From Microvirga solisilvae (GTDB lineage: Bacteria > Pseudomonadota > Alphaproteobacteria > Rhizobiales > Beijerinckiaceae), in NCBI RefSeq assembly GCF_022808595.1, contig NZ_JAKUCN010000002.1, forward strand, positions 372,001 through 436,000: 64,000 nt of DNA. Direction: 5' to 3'. Positions 50,584 to 60,412 of the stretch are shown piece by piece. Numbering within the stretch: position 1 is the first letter of the stretch; each line of letters starts with the position of its first letter. The notes beneath the pieces were generated by a model. That model did no database searches. It had not been told where the DNA came from and saw nothing but the letters and a program-made list of their open reading frames with translations. The translations under genes were made by a program, and so were the position numbers.

Positions 50584-52215
50584 ATGACGGTCAAGCTCGA
50601 CGGAGCGACGCTCCAGATTCAGGATGTGATCAGCGTGGCGCGGCCCGATGCCAAGGGGCGCTTCGCGCAAGCCGAGCTGGCATCCGAGGCGCGCGAGCGG
50701 ATCGCGGCGACCCGCGCCTATATCGACCTCACCTGGATGCATGACGACGCGCCGCTCATGTATGCCTTCAATACCGGCGTCGGTCTGTTCAAGGATCAGC
50801 GCGTTCTGATCGCCGACATGGCGGCCTATCAGCAGAAGACTGTCTATGCCCATGCCACCGGAATTGGCGAGCCTTTCGCGGAAGATGTGACGCGCGCCAT
50901 GATGCTGTTGCGCGCCAACGCCTTCGCGTCGAACTATTCCGGCCCTCGCGTGGAATTGGTCGAGCGCCTGCTCGCCTTTCTCAATGCGGGCCTGCATCCC
51001 GTGATCCCGCAAAAGGGTTCCGTCGGCGCCTCCGGCGATCTCGCACCGCTCGCCCACATGGCCGGCGCGGTCTGCGGCTTTGCGGAAGCGCACATGATCT
51101 ATCAGGGTCGCGTGATGCCGGCACGTGAAGCCATTGCGGCTGCGGGCTTCGAACCCGACTTCGATCTCGGCGCGAAGGATGCATCCGCGCTCATCAACGG
51201 ATCCACCACCTCGCTGGCGCTCGCCTCTCTCGCCACGAGCGATGCACGCCGCATCCTCAAGCATGCTGACATCGCCATGTGCCTGTCGCTCGAGGCTATG
51301 CGCGGCGAGCTTGCCGCTTTCGATCCGCGCGTTCACAAGGCGCGTCCGCATCCGGGCCAGGCGCGGGTGGCGCGCAATCTTCTGCGCATTCTCGAAGGCT
51401 CAAAACGCTGCTCGCAAGATGCACGCGACATCGTCTTTCCGGACGAACCGCGTCAGCCGGGCACGCCTGCTGCGCCGCGCGTGCAGGATGTCTATTCGCT
51501 GCGCTGCACGCCGCAGGTTCACGGCCCTGCCGTCGAGGCGCTGGAATATGTGGAGCGCGTCGTCGGCACGGAGATGAACTCCGCCACCGACAATCCGCTC
51601 ATCTTCGATGACGGGCAGGGCGGCTATGTGTCGATCTCGGGCGGTCACTTCCACGGGCAGTACATGGCGCAGGCCATGGACTTTCTCGCCATTGCCATGG
51701 CCGATCTCGGCGCGATCTCCGAGCGCCGCCTCGCACGCTTGATCGATCCCACCATGTCCTACGGCCTGCCGCGCAACCTGCTCGCGGGCAAGCGCGGCCT
51801 GAACACGGGCTTTGCCACCGTGCAATGCTCCATGTCGGCATTGGTGATGGAAAATCGCGGGCTTGCGACGCCGGGCTCCGTCGATTCCATTCCCGGAAAA
51901 TCCAATGCGGAAGACCACGTGTCGAACTCTACCTGGTGTGGGCGCAAGGCGCGCACCATCGTGGAGAACGTGGAGCAGATCGTGGCGGGCGAATTGCTGA
52001 TGGCGGCGCAGGCGCTCACGCTCGTCGAGCCGCTCGCCAAGGATTATCCGCTCGGCAAGGGCTCACGCGCTGCCATCGAAGCCATCCGCGCGGTGATCCC
52101 GCCCGCGCTCGACGGCGACCGCTGGTACGCCACCGAGATGCGCCAGGCTCTCGACCTCGTGCGCTCCGGCGCCGTGGTGGAGGCAGTCGAGAGTGCCATC
52201 GGGGATCTCGAATAA
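50584..52215 (+). CDS. Aromatic amino acid ammonia-lyase (HAL/PAL family)
   Basis: This 543-residue MIO enzyme has the self-cyclising Ala149-Ser150-Gly151 in S-V-G-A-S-G-D-L-A-P-L. Other family motifs are Y-A-F-N-T-G-V-G (usually Y-G-I-N-T-G-F-G), Q-D-V-Y-S-L-R-C, M-N-S-A-T-D-N-P-L-I-F and S-V-D-S-I-P-G-K-S-N-A-E-D-H-V. It releases ammonia from histidine or a related amino acid. No other hut gene is near, the substrate-pocket motif differs from canonical HutH, and it is ~30 residues longer, so I do not call it hutH. GAGGAA precedes the start. Confidence 0.88.
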   Translation: MTVKLDGATLQIQDVISVARPDAKGRFAQAELASEARERIAATRAYIDLTWMHDDAPLMYAFNTGVGLFKDQRVLIADMAAYQQKTVYAHATGIGEPFAEDVTRAMMLLRANAFASNYSGPRVELVERLLAFLNAGLHPVIPQKGSVGASGDLAPLAHMAGAVCGFAEAHMIYQGRVMPAREAIAAAGFEPDFDLGAKDASALINGSTTSLALASLATSDARRILKHADIAMCLSLEAMRGELAAFDPRVHKARPHPGQARVARNLLRILEGSKRCSQDARDIVFPDEPRQPGTPAAPRVQDVYSLRCTPQVHGPAVEALEYVERVVGTEMNSATDNPLIFDDGQGGYVSISGGHFHGQYMAQAMDFLAIAMADLGAISERRLARLIDPTMSYGLPRNLLAGKRGLNTGFATVQCSMSALVMENRGLATPGSVDSIPGKSNAEDHVSNSTWCGRKARTIVENVEQIVAGELLMAAQALTLVEPLAKDYPLGKGSRAAIEAIRAVIPPALDGDRWYATEMRQALDLVRSGAVVEAVESAIGDLE

Positions 52216-52220
52216 GAAAG

Positions 52221-52241
52221 GGCTCGGATATGATCCGAGCC
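52221..52241. terminator. Convergent hairpin after the ammonia-lyase
   Basis: The perfect 9-bp inverted repeat GGCTCGGAT-ATG-ATCCGAGCC lies six bases past the lyase stop and 25 bases from the end of the opposing small gene. No U tract is seen, so it may act as a bidirectional 3' stabiliser or terminator. Confidence 0.6.
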
Positions 52242-52265
52242 CCAGCCATACCGGATGTCTGCAGT

Positions 52266-52571
52266 TTAGCGGCAGCGGCGCACGTTGCGCACCACCACGC
52301 TGCCGTTCGCACGATAGACGCGCTCCTGAACGATGCGGCAACGGCGGTCTCTGATCTGCCAGGCCGGCACGCCGCAGCGGCGGACCGTGCGATAGACGAC
52401 GCGGCCGTTGGGGCGCATCGTGCGCATCCTGCGGTTCACGCAGGCGACGGTATCGACGAGGGATGGCGCTTCGATCCGCTGCGGGCTGAAACGGGCTTGC
52501 GCGTCCGGAGCGAAGCTGAGAAAACCGGCGCCGAGCACGACAGCGATGGCAGGGATGATAAAAGCTCGCAT
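52266..52571 (-). CDS. Small secreted basic cysteine-containing protein
   Basis: This 101-residue protein has a signal peptide of ~26 residues (F-I-I-P-A-I-A-V-V-L-G-A-G-F-L, cleavage at A-Q-A). The mature part is very rich in Arg and Val and has four Cys spaced as two pairs, near residues 43, 66, 78 and 100. It includes short repeats such as V-Y-R-T-V-R-R-C and V-V-R-N-V-R-R-C. It is presumably exported, basic and disulfide-linked, and could bind an acidic polymer. Function unknown. The gene is monocistronic. Confidence 0.7.
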   Translation of the reverse strand: MRAFIIPAIAVVLGAGFLSFAPDAQARFSPQRIEAPSLVDTVACVNRRMRTMRPNGRVVYRTVRRCGVPAWQIRDRRCRIVQERVYRANGSVVVRNVRRCR

Positions 52572-52620
52572 GATCCAATCCTTCGTTGGGGAAGACCGAC
52601 GACAACGAGATCTTTAAGCC

Positions 52621-53163
52621 ATGGTTCCTGAAACGGAGATGAATCGCATGTTGCCTCGCGTTACGATTAGCAGAGTCCAATCGTCGGATGGGGCCGAACT
52701 GGTTGCAGCGAACCTGGCGAGCATCGCGCTGCACGAGCCGTGGGTTTCACCATGCCGCGATGCCGCGAGCTTTCAGGGCTATCTCTCGCGCTGCGACGGC
52801 GATCGATCCATGGGTTTCATCGCGCGCGAACGCGAGAGCAACAGGATCGTCGGCGTCGTCAACTTGAGCGAGATCGTGCGCGGCTTCTTTCAAAGCACGT
52901 ATATGGGCTATTACGGTGTTGCCGGTATGAATGGCAGAGGCCTGATGAATGAGGCCGTCGGCCTCGTGAGCACGCATGCTTTCACGGAACTCGGCTTGCA
53001 TCGCATCGAGGCGAATATCCAGCCCGATAACGAACCCTCGCGCGCCTTGGTGAAGCGTCTCGGTTTTCGGCAGGAAGGATTCTCGCCGCGCTATCTCAAG
53101 ATCAACGGCGAATGGCGCGATCACGAACGCTGGGCGATTCTGTCCGACGAATGGCCAGCTTAA
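52621..53163 (+). CDS. GNAT acetyltransferase, RimJ/RimL type
   Basis: This 180-residue N-acetyltransferase has the acetyl-CoA loop G-M-N-G-R-G-L-M-N-E-A (R-G-x-G-x-A/E variant) near residues 103-113, preceded by the beta-4 G-Y-Y-G-V strand. The RimJ hallmarks H-R-I-E-A-N-I-Q-P-D-N-E-P-S-R-A-L and L-G-F-R-Q-E-G-F follow. Three in-frame ATGs (52621, 52639, 52648) compete; GGAG before 52648 has a nine-base spacing, so the protein may start there. It is convergent with the tandem GNAT operon, overlapping the last gene's end by 4 bases. Confidence 0.85.
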   Translation: MVPETEMNRMLPRVTISRVQSSDGAELVAANLASIALHEPWVSPCRDAASFQGYLSRCDGDRSMGFIARERESNRIVGVVNLSEIVRGFFQSTYMGYYGVAGMNGRGLMNEAVGLVSTHAFTELGLHRIEANIQPDNEPSRALVKRLGFRQEGFSPRYLKINGEWRDHERWAILSDEWPA

Positions 53164-53606
53164 GGCACGAGTCTCTTCTGCAGGAACATACGACTGGAGC
53201 CGACAGGATAATCCTTCAGCTCCCCAAAAACCGCATAGCCATTGCGCTGGTAAAGCCGCGTGGCCTCGGCGCTCACCGTGTCGAGCCAGGCCGAGTGGCA
53301 ACCGCGCTTGACGGCTTCCTTCTCCGCCATGGCGATCAGTTTTGTCGCCACTCCCATGCCTCGAAACTCCTCGGGTACGAAGATCATCTCGATGGCAAGC
53401 CATCCGCCTGACATGCGGCTCACAAGGCCGCCGACTGCTTTGCCCGTGCGTGGATCGCGAAGCGCGATCGTCAGGTCCTGGCCAGGCGGTTGATTGGTGA
53501 AGAGCCTTTCGTTGAACGAGCGAATGCCGTTGAGGATGATGCGGTGAAGCTGTTCATCTCCCTTATCGAGAATCTCGATCAAAGGGTTGTCGGCGACAGC
53601 ACTCAT
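53160..53606 (-). CDS. GNAT acetyltransferase, copy 1 of tandem pair
   Basis: This 148-residue GNAT protein has acetyl-CoA binding F-V-P-E-E-F-R-G-M-G-V-A-T-K near residues 75-88 (the R-G-x-G-x-A motif). It then has G-C-H-S-A-W-L-D-T, L-Y-Q-R-N-G-Y and F-G-E-L-K-D-Y-P. It is highly similar to the upstream gene at 53603-54046 across the whole domain, so it is a recent duplicate. It starts at ATG 53606, overlapping that gene's stop as ATGA, and ends the carbamoylase operon. The substrate is unknown. Confidence 0.85.
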   Translation of the reverse strand: MSAVADNPLIEILDKGDEQLHRIILNGIRSFNERLFTNQPPGQDLTIALRDPRTGKAVGGLVSRMSGGWLAIEMIFVPEEFRGMGVATKLIAMAEKEAVKRGCHSAWLDTVSAEATRLYQRNGYAVFGELKDYPVGSSRMFLQKRLVP

Positions 53607-54046
53607 GCTGCGTCGGAGCCCATCAATCTCTTGCTCAGGAACGTCCGGCTTCCGCCTTTCGGAAAATCCTTCAGCTCACCGAAGCGCTGATAGCCGAGCC
53701 GTTCGTACAGGCGCATCGCCTCCGGATTGAGCGTGTCGAGCCACGCCGAATGGCAGCCGCGACTGACCGCTTCCTCTTCCGCAAGGGCGACGAGGTTTTG
53801 CGCGATGCCCTGCCTGCGAAGACTCTCGGGTACGAAGATCGCCTCAATCGTCAGCCATTCCCAGCCCGTATGAGCCCACAGGCCGCCGACAATGGTCTTG
53901 GATTCGAGTTCGCGGATCACAACGGCCAGGTCCTCGATCCTCAGATCCGGCATGAGGGTGCTGCGGTTGAAATCGTTGAGGCCGTTATTGATGATCTGGC
54001 GGACGATGTTATGCGGCTTCGGCAGAAGCTCGAGATGGAAGTTCAC
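53603..54046 (-). CDS. GNAT acetyltransferase, copy 2 of tandem pair
   Basis: This 147-residue GNAT protein has F-V-P-E-S-L-R-R-Q-G-I-A-Q-N as its acetyl-CoA loop (R-R-x-G-x-A), then G-C-H-S-A-W-L-D-T, L-Y-E-R-L-G-Y and F-G-E-L-K-D-F-P. The start is GTG 54046, whose bases overlap the stop of the upstream amidohydrolase gene as GTGA; the longer frame to 54358 merely reads through that gene. It sits between the amidohydrolase and copy 1, with 4-base overlaps on both sides. A modification step tied to the amidohydrolase substrate or product is plausible. Confidence 0.85.
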   Translation of the reverse strand: MNFHLELLPKPHNIVRQIINNGLNDFNRSTLMPDLRIEDLAVVIRELESKTIVGGLWAHTGWEWLTIEAIFVPESLRRQGIAQNLVALAEEEAVSRGCHSAWLDTLNPEAMRLYERLGYQRFGELKDFPKGGSRTFLSKRLMGSDAA

Positions 54047-55281
54047 GCAACAATCCTTTTGACGGCCGTAAGCAACACGCGGGCCGCCGCATCTGCATCT
54101 TCGACCGTGATCGACTCGGCCGGGTTGTGACTGATTCCGCCCTTGCAGCGCACGAAGAGCATTGCCGAAGGGCAGAGATTGGCCATGGCCACCGCATCGT
54201 GCCCCGCGCCGGAGGCAAGCTGCATCGGCTTGACGCCGATGCTCCTCACCGCTTCTTCCAGCTGCGCCATGAGATCCTTGCTCATGGGCGTGGCGGGCGA
54301 TTCCATGAAGGGCTCGATGGCGAAGGTGACGCCGCGCCTTTTCGCGGCCGCTTCGCATTCCGTCACGATGTCCTGCACCATGGCATGGCGCACCGCATCG
54401 TCGGGCGAGCGGGCATCGAGGGTGAAGTCGACACGCGCGGGAATGACGTTGATCGCGCCCGGCTGCACCTGCGCCACGCCCACCGTCGCCACCGTGTCGG
54501 TGCGCGTGGAGCTGGCGCGCTCCACGATGCCGATCATTTCGGCGACAGCAGCCAACGCATCGCGGCGCATGTTCATCGGCACGGTGCCCGCATGACCCGC
54601 TTCGCCGATCACATGCGCGCGGGCGCGGGTGATGCCGTTGATGGCGGAGACGATGCCGACGGGAAGGTCGTGCGCTTCGAGCTGCGGGCCCTGCTCGATA
54701 TGCACTTCGAGATAACCGCGATAACGCGCGGGATCACGCGCAAGCGCCGCGACGCCGAGAGGATCGCCACCGAACGCGATCAGCGCATCGCGAAGGGCGA
54801 TGCCATCCGCATCCCGGCCGTCGAGCCAGGCTTCATCGTAGCGTCCGGCGAAGGCGTAGGAGGTGGAGAGATTGGTGGGGAAGCGAACATTCTCTTCGTC
54901 ACCGAAGGCCACGATCTCGAGGGGGCAGGAGGGCACGATTCCTTCCGCCTTCAGCGCCTCGGCCACGACGATACCGAGCACGACGCCGAGATTGCCGTCA
55001 TAGCGTCCGGCATCGACCACGCTGTCGATATGGGAGCCGATGAGAAGGGCGGGAGCGGAAGGGTTCGAGCCGTCGAGGCGGCCCACCACGGAGCCTAAGG
55101 CATCGATATGAGCCGAAAGCCCGGCCTTGCGCATGATTTCCAGCGTCGAATCCGCTGCCGCGCGATGGGCGGGCGAGAGATAAAGCCGCGTCAGGCGACC
55201 GTATTCGTCCGTGTGCTGGGCCAGATCCTCGATCATCGCCATCACGCGGCGGCCGAGGCTGAGATCGGGTTGGTTCGTCAT
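54043..55281 (-). CDS. M20-family amidohydrolase: allantoate amidohydrolase / N-carbamoyl-L-amino acid hydrolase
   Basis: This 412-residue enzyme removes a carbamoyl or ureido group. Metal ligands are seen in G-S-H-I-D-S-V (His), Y-D-G-N-L-G (Asp), F-G-D-E-E-N-V-R-F (Glu pair) and E-V-H-I-E-Q-G-P (His). A G-A-G-H-D-A-V-A-M-A segment and the terminal I-S-H-N-P-A-E complete the site. Allantoate amidohydrolase, N-carbamoyl amino acid hydrolase and ureidoglycolate hydrolases share this pattern. No allantoinase or hydantoinase gene is adjacent, so the substrate stays open. First gene of an operon with two GNATs. Confidence 0.88.
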   Translation of the reverse strand: MTNQPDLSLGRRVMAMIEDLAQHTDEYGRLTRLYLSPAHRAAADSTLEIMRKAGLSAHIDALGSVVGRLDGSNPSAPALLIGSHIDSVVDAGRYDGNLGVVLGIVVAEALKAEGIVPSCPLEIVAFGDEENVRFPTNLSTSYAFAGRYDEAWLDGRDADGIALRDALIAFGGDPLGVAALARDPARYRGYLEVHIEQGPQLEAHDLPVGIVSAINGITRARAHVIGEAGHAGTVPMNMRRDALAAVAEMIGIVERASSTRTDTVATVGVAQVQPGAINVIPARVDFTLDARSPDDAVRHAMVQDIVTECEAAAKRRGVTFAIEPFMESPATPMSKDLMAQLEEAVRSIGVKPMQLASGAGHDAVAMANLCPSAMLFVRCKGGISHNPAESITVEDADAAARVLLTAVKRIVA

Positions 55282-55348
55282 GAAGACAGAGTTTCAGGAA
55301 CGGGCCTGCTACGCAAGAGGCGTGCTTCCTTACGCTCTCTGAAACTGC

Positions 55349-55453
55349 CCTCATCCTGAGGAGGATTGCTTGAGCAATCCGTCTCGAAGGAGGTTCCAGA
55401 ACGCACTGGAACCTCCTTCGAGACGCCTGCTGCGCATGCTCCTCAGGATGAGG
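55349..55453. repeat. Large double hairpin, CCTCATCCTGAGGA family
   Basis: The outer arms CCTCATCCTGAGGA (55349-55362) and TCCTCAGGATGAGG (55440-55453) are a perfect 14-bp match. Inside, arms 55381-55399 and 55406-55424 form a perfect 19-bp stem with loop AACGCA. It is related to 21179-21276 and fills the gap between the carbamoylase start and the ferredoxin-reductase stop. Confidence 0.85.
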
Positions 55454-55470
55454 TTGGCGTGTGAAAAGAT

Positions 55471-56900
<1,430 letters not shown>

Positions 56901-57030
56901 GAAGCGGGAATTCCTTCGCGTGAAGTCAGGGAAGTGGCGGGGGAGCCCCGCCTTTGGGCTGCATATCGACCTTTCAGCCCGTCGCGTCAATGGCTTAACG
57001 GCCCCGTTTGTTTCCTTAATCGCCGGTCTT

Positions 57031-57747
57031 CTAGACCCCCAGCGTATCGGCTCTCAGGCGCTCATCGGCCATCAGCTCGGCCATGGAACCCTGAAACCGC
57101 ATTTCCCCCCGCTCGATCACGATGGCGCGGTCGCTGATGCCGGCGGCGAAGGCCCAGTTCTGCTCGGAGAGCAGCACGGCCACGCCCTCCGCCTTCATGG
57201 CCCGGATGGCCTCCGCCATGGTCTGCACGATGACGGGGGCGATGCCCTCGGAAGGCTCGTCCAGCAGGATCGCGTCCGGGTTGCCCATGAGGGTGCGGGC
57301 GATGGTGAGCATCTGCTGCTCGCCGCCGGACATCTGGTTGCCGCGCCGCCCCCGCATCTCGGCAAGGTTGGGGAAGAGCTGGAACAGGCGCTCCGGCGTC
57401 CAGGGGGAGCGGCCCGGCCCCGCGGCCTTGCGGCCCGCCTCCAGGTTCTCGTCCACGGTCAGGTCGGTGAAGATGCGCCGGTCCTCCGGCACATAGCCGA
57501 GGCCCAGACGGGCGATCTTGTAGGTGGGCAGGCGCGCCAGAGAATGTCCTTTGAAGGTCGCTTTCTGGGCGGTCGCGGAGACGAGGCCCATAATGGCCTT
57601 CAGCGTCGTGGTCTTGCCCGCGCCGTTTCGGCCCACAAGCGCCAGGACTTCGCCTGCGCGCAATTCGAAGGTGAGGCCGAAGAGCACCTGCGCGCGGCCA
57701 TAAGAGGCGGAGAGATTCCAGATTTCGAGAAGCGCGGGCGTGCTCAT
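57031..57747 (-). CDS. livF: Branched-chain amino acid/amide-type ABC transporter ATPase LivF
   Basis: This 238-residue ATPase has Walker A G-R-N-G-A-G-K-T-T, Q-loop G-Y-V-P-E-D-R, signature M-S-G-G-E-Q-Q-M and Walker B L-L-D-E-P-S-E-G-I-A-P, with the switch in L-S-E-Q-N. The S-E-G-I-A-P phrase is LivF-specific. ATG 57747 overlaps the livG stop as ATGA. Together with LivG it energises import through the fused permease. The substrate (branched-chain amino acid, amide or urea derivative) is undetermined. Confidence 0.9.
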   Translation of the reverse strand: MSTPALLEIWNLSASYGRAQVLFGLTFELRAGEVLALVGRNGAGKTTTLKAIMGLVSATAQKATFKGHSLARLPTYKIARLGLGYVPEDRRIFTDLTVDENLEAGRKAAGPGRSPWTPERLFQLFPNLAEMRGRRGNQMSGGEQQMLTIARTLMGNPDAILLDEPSEGIAPVIVQTMAEAIRAMKAEGVAVLLSEQNWAFAAGISDRAIVIERGEMRFQGSMAELMADERLRADTLGV

Positions 57748-58520
57748 GCGGGGCTCACTCCCTTCGGTCGCTCGAGCGCGTGCTCGTCGCCGAGATAAGC
57801 GCGCCGCACCTCCTCGTTCTGGCGGATCTCCTCCGGTGAGCCGGTGGCGATGATCCGCCCTCGCAAGAGCACGATCACCCGTTCCGCATGGCCGAACACC
57901 ACATCCATGTCGTGCTCGGTGAACAGAATGCCGATGCCTTTCTTGTCCGCGATCTGGGCGGTGAGGTCCATCAGCTCCGTTCTTTCGCGAGCGGCCATGC
58001 CTGCGGTAGGCTCGTCCATGAGCAGGAGCTTCGGTTGCCCGGCAAGCGCGATGGCGAGCTCCACGCGCTTCACATCGCCATAGGCGAGCGCGGAGCAGGG
58101 CTGATCCGCCACGCTCGCCATGCCGAGCTGTTCCAGCAATGCGCACGCTTCGTCGCGGTAACGGTGGCGCGCGGGAGTCCACAGGGCCGCGCTCTCGCGG
58201 TTGCAGCTCACGAGCGCCATCTGCACATTCTCGGCGACGCTCATGGAAAGAAAGCTCTGTGCCACCTGGAAGGTGCGTCCCACGCCGAGGCGGAAACGCT
58301 TTTGCGGTGCGGCGGTGGTGATGTTCTCTCCGTTGAGAAGCACCGAGCCTTGATCGGGACGAAGCTGCCCGCCAACCATGTTGAACACGGTGGATTTACC
58401 GGCACCGTTCGGCCCGATGATGGCGAGCATCTCGCCGCGTTCGAGCGAGAAGCTCACATCGCGCGCGGCCGTCACGCCGCCGAAGGACTTAGCGAGCTTC
58501 TGGACGGAGAGAAGCGTCAT
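57744..58520 (-). CDS. livG: Branched-chain amino acid/amide-type ABC transporter ATPase LivG
   Basis: This 258-residue ATPase has Walker A G-P-N-G-A-G-K-S-T, R-T-F-Q-V-A-Q, Walker B L-L-M-D-E-P-T-A-G-M-A and switch F-T-E-H-D-M-D. The LivG signature region reads S-A-L-A-Y-G-D-V-K-R (in place of canonical L-S-Y-G), typical of this group. The gene starts at ATG 58520, overlapping the stop of the permease gene (ATGA), and ends overlapping livF. Confidence 0.9.
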   Translation of the reverse strand: MTLLSVQKLAKSFGGVTAARDVSFSLERGEMLAIIGPNGAGKSTVFNMVGGQLRPDQGSVLLNGENITTAAPQKRFRLGVGRTFQVAQSFLSMSVAENVQMALVSCNRESAALWTPARHRYRDEACALLEQLGMASVADQPCSALAYGDVKRVELAIALAGQPKLLLMDEPTAGMAARERTELMDLTAQIADKKGIGILFTEHDMDVVFGHAERVIVLLRGRIIATGSPEEIRQNEEVRRAYLGDEHALERPKGVSPA

Positions 58521-60364
58521 GCCGCATCCTCCCGCCATGCGCGAATGCTGCCCACGATGCCGCGCGGGAAGATGAGAACGATGGCGATGATGCTCAATCC
58601 CAGCAGCAGACGCCAGAGCGATGTCAGCGGCATGATCAGATCACGCAGCACATGCAGCACGCCCGCACCGACAAGCGGGCCCGTGATGGTCTGAATGCCG
58701 CCGATGAGCAGCATGGTCAGCGCATCGACCGAGGTGGGAATGCCGAGCAGGGTGGGATCCACCGAGCCGCGTGAAAACGCATAGAGGCCGCCCGCGAGGC
58801 CCGCGGCTGCGCCCGAAATCGTGAAGGCGATCCAGCGATGGCGGCGCACGCCCAGGCCGATGGCCTCGGAGCGCGGCTCGGAATCGCGTGCGGCGCGCAA
58901 GGCATAGCCGAAGGGCGCGTCGATGATGCGCATGATGAGAAAAACCGCGATGGAAGTGACAGCGAGCGTGAACAGATAATAGAAAACCGGCCCGCTTGCC
59001 CAAGCGGAGGGCCACACGCCGACAATGCCGTTGTCGCCGCCGGTCACCTCCACCCATTGGAACGCAACCGCATAGATGATCTGTGCGGCGGCAAGCGTCA
59101 TCATGGCGAGGTAGATGCCGGACAGGCGCACGACGAAAGCACCGATGATCAGCGCGCCCAAAGCTGCAAGCAGGAGGCCTGCGGGAAGCGCTGCTTCCAT
59201 CGGCAGCGCGAACCATTTCAGGCTGAGCGCCGCGCCGTAGGCGCCGAGACCGAAGAAGGCGGCATGGCCGAAGCTCACGACGCCGCTCACGCCGATGAGA
59301 AGCTGCAGGCTGAAGGCGAAGAGCGCGAAGATCAGGATCTCCGTCGTGACCTTGAGCACATAGGCATCGCCGATGAGCGGAAGACTGATGAGAGCGCCCA
59401 TCACGGCCACCCACAGGAAGGGCGTGAGGACAGAGCGCTTGCGGCTTGCGATGCCCACCGCATGGGTGCCGCCGATCACTTCCGGGCGACCGAAGAAACC
59501 GTTGGGACGAATGGCGAGAACGACGGCCATGAGCAGGAAGACGACGACGAGCGTGCTCTTCGGGAAGATGAGAATGCCGAAGGCCTGCAATTGCCCGATG
59601 ATCAGGGCCGCGAGAAAAGCGCCGGGCACGCTGCCCATGCCGCCGACGACCGTGACGACGAAGGCCTCGGCGATGATGGAGAGATCCATGCCCGCATGGG
59701 CCGACACGCGCGGAATCTGCAGAGCGCCGCCAAGCCCTGCGAGAAACGCGCCGAGAAAAAGCGTGCCGGTGAAGAGCAGCGCCTGATTGATGCCGAGTGC
59801 CGCGATCATCTCACGGTCCTGCGTCGCCGCGCGCACCAGCACGCCGAAGCGCGTCTTGCGCAGGAGAAACCACACAAGGCCGAGCACCACGGGGCCTGCG
59901 GCTATCAGCACGAGTTCGTAGGATGGAAAGCGTCGTCCGAGAATCTCGACGGGTGCGCGCAGGCCCGGTGCGCGTGGTCCTAAGATGTCCTCGGGTCCGA
60001 AGATCAGGATCGTGAGATCCTGCACCACGAGCACGATGCCGAAGGTAGCAAGCAACTGGAACAGTTCCGGCGCGCCGTAAATGCGACGCAGGAGCAGAAC
60101 CTCGATCAGCACGCCGATCAGGCCGACGATGAGAGCGGAGAGAAGAATGCCGGCCCAGAATGTGAGCGGGCCGAATTGAAGTTCGAGCAGTCGCGGCACG
60201 AGCGTCGCGGCTGTGTACGCGCCGATCATGTAGAGCGAACCGTGCGCGAAGTTCACGATCCGCGTGACGCCGAAGACGAGCGTGAGGCCGCAGGCGGTGA
60301 TGAAGAGGGACGAGGCGCTGGAGAGCCCGTTGAGAGCCTGGATGGCGAGGAAGGAAAGATCCAT
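58517..60364 (-). CDS. Fused LivH-LivM permease of the branched-chain-type ABC importer
   Basis: This 615-residue protein joins the two permease subunits. Residues ~1-290 are LivH-like (T-L-V-F-G-V-T-R-I-V-N-F-A-H-G-S-L-Y-M-I-G-A near 35-50; E-A-F-V-V-T-V-V-G-G-M-G-S-V-P-G near 230). Residues ~310-610 are LivM-like (S-F-G-H-A-A-F-F-G-L-G-A-Y near 370; A-A-R-D-S-E-P-R-S-E-A-I-G near 500). In most bacteria these are separate genes, so this is a natural fusion. It has about 16 hydrophobic segments. Coupled by ATGA to livG. Confidence 0.88.
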   Translation of the reverse strand: MDLSFLAIQALNGLSSASSLFITACGLTLVFGVTRIVNFAHGSLYMIGAYTAATLVPRLLELQFGPLTFWAGILLSALIVGLIGVLIEVLLLRRIYGAPELFQLLATFGIVLVVQDLTILIFGPEDILGPRAPGLRAPVEILGRRFPSYELVLIAAGPVVLGLVWFLLRKTRFGVLVRAATQDREMIAALGINQALLFTGTLFLGAFLAGLGGALQIPRVSAHAGMDLSIIAEAFVVTVVGGMGSVPGAFLAALIIGQLQAFGILIFPKSTLVVVFLLMAVVLAIRPNGFFGRPEVIGGTHAVGIASRKRSVLTPFLWVAVMGALISLPLIGDAYVLKVTTEILIFALFAFSLQLLIGVSGVVSFGHAAFFGLGAYGAALSLKWFALPMEAALPAGLLLAALGALIIGAFVVRLSGIYLAMMTLAAAQIIYAVAFQWVEVTGGDNGIVGVWPSAWASGPVFYYLFTLAVTSIAVFLIMRIIDAPFGYALRAARDSEPRSEAIGLGVRRHRWIAFTISGAAAGLAGGLYAFSRGSVDPTLLGIPTSVDALTMLLIGGIQTITGPLVGAGVLHVLRDLIMPLTSLWRLLLGLSIIAIVLIFPRGIVGSIRAWREDAA

Positions 60365-60412
60365 GTCCTGTCCTCTCAACGGGTGCCGGTCGTGCGCGCC
60401 TGTCTCAAATCA

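Noticed and set aside
53603-54358. Full-length 251-codon frame as one protein
   Set aside because: Its first ~100 codons overlap the amidohydrolase gene in another frame; the GNAT domain starts at GTG 54046.
57748-58182. N-terminal extension of livF
   Set aside because: It lies in another frame inside livG; the ATPase starts at ATG 57747 with an ATGA overlap.
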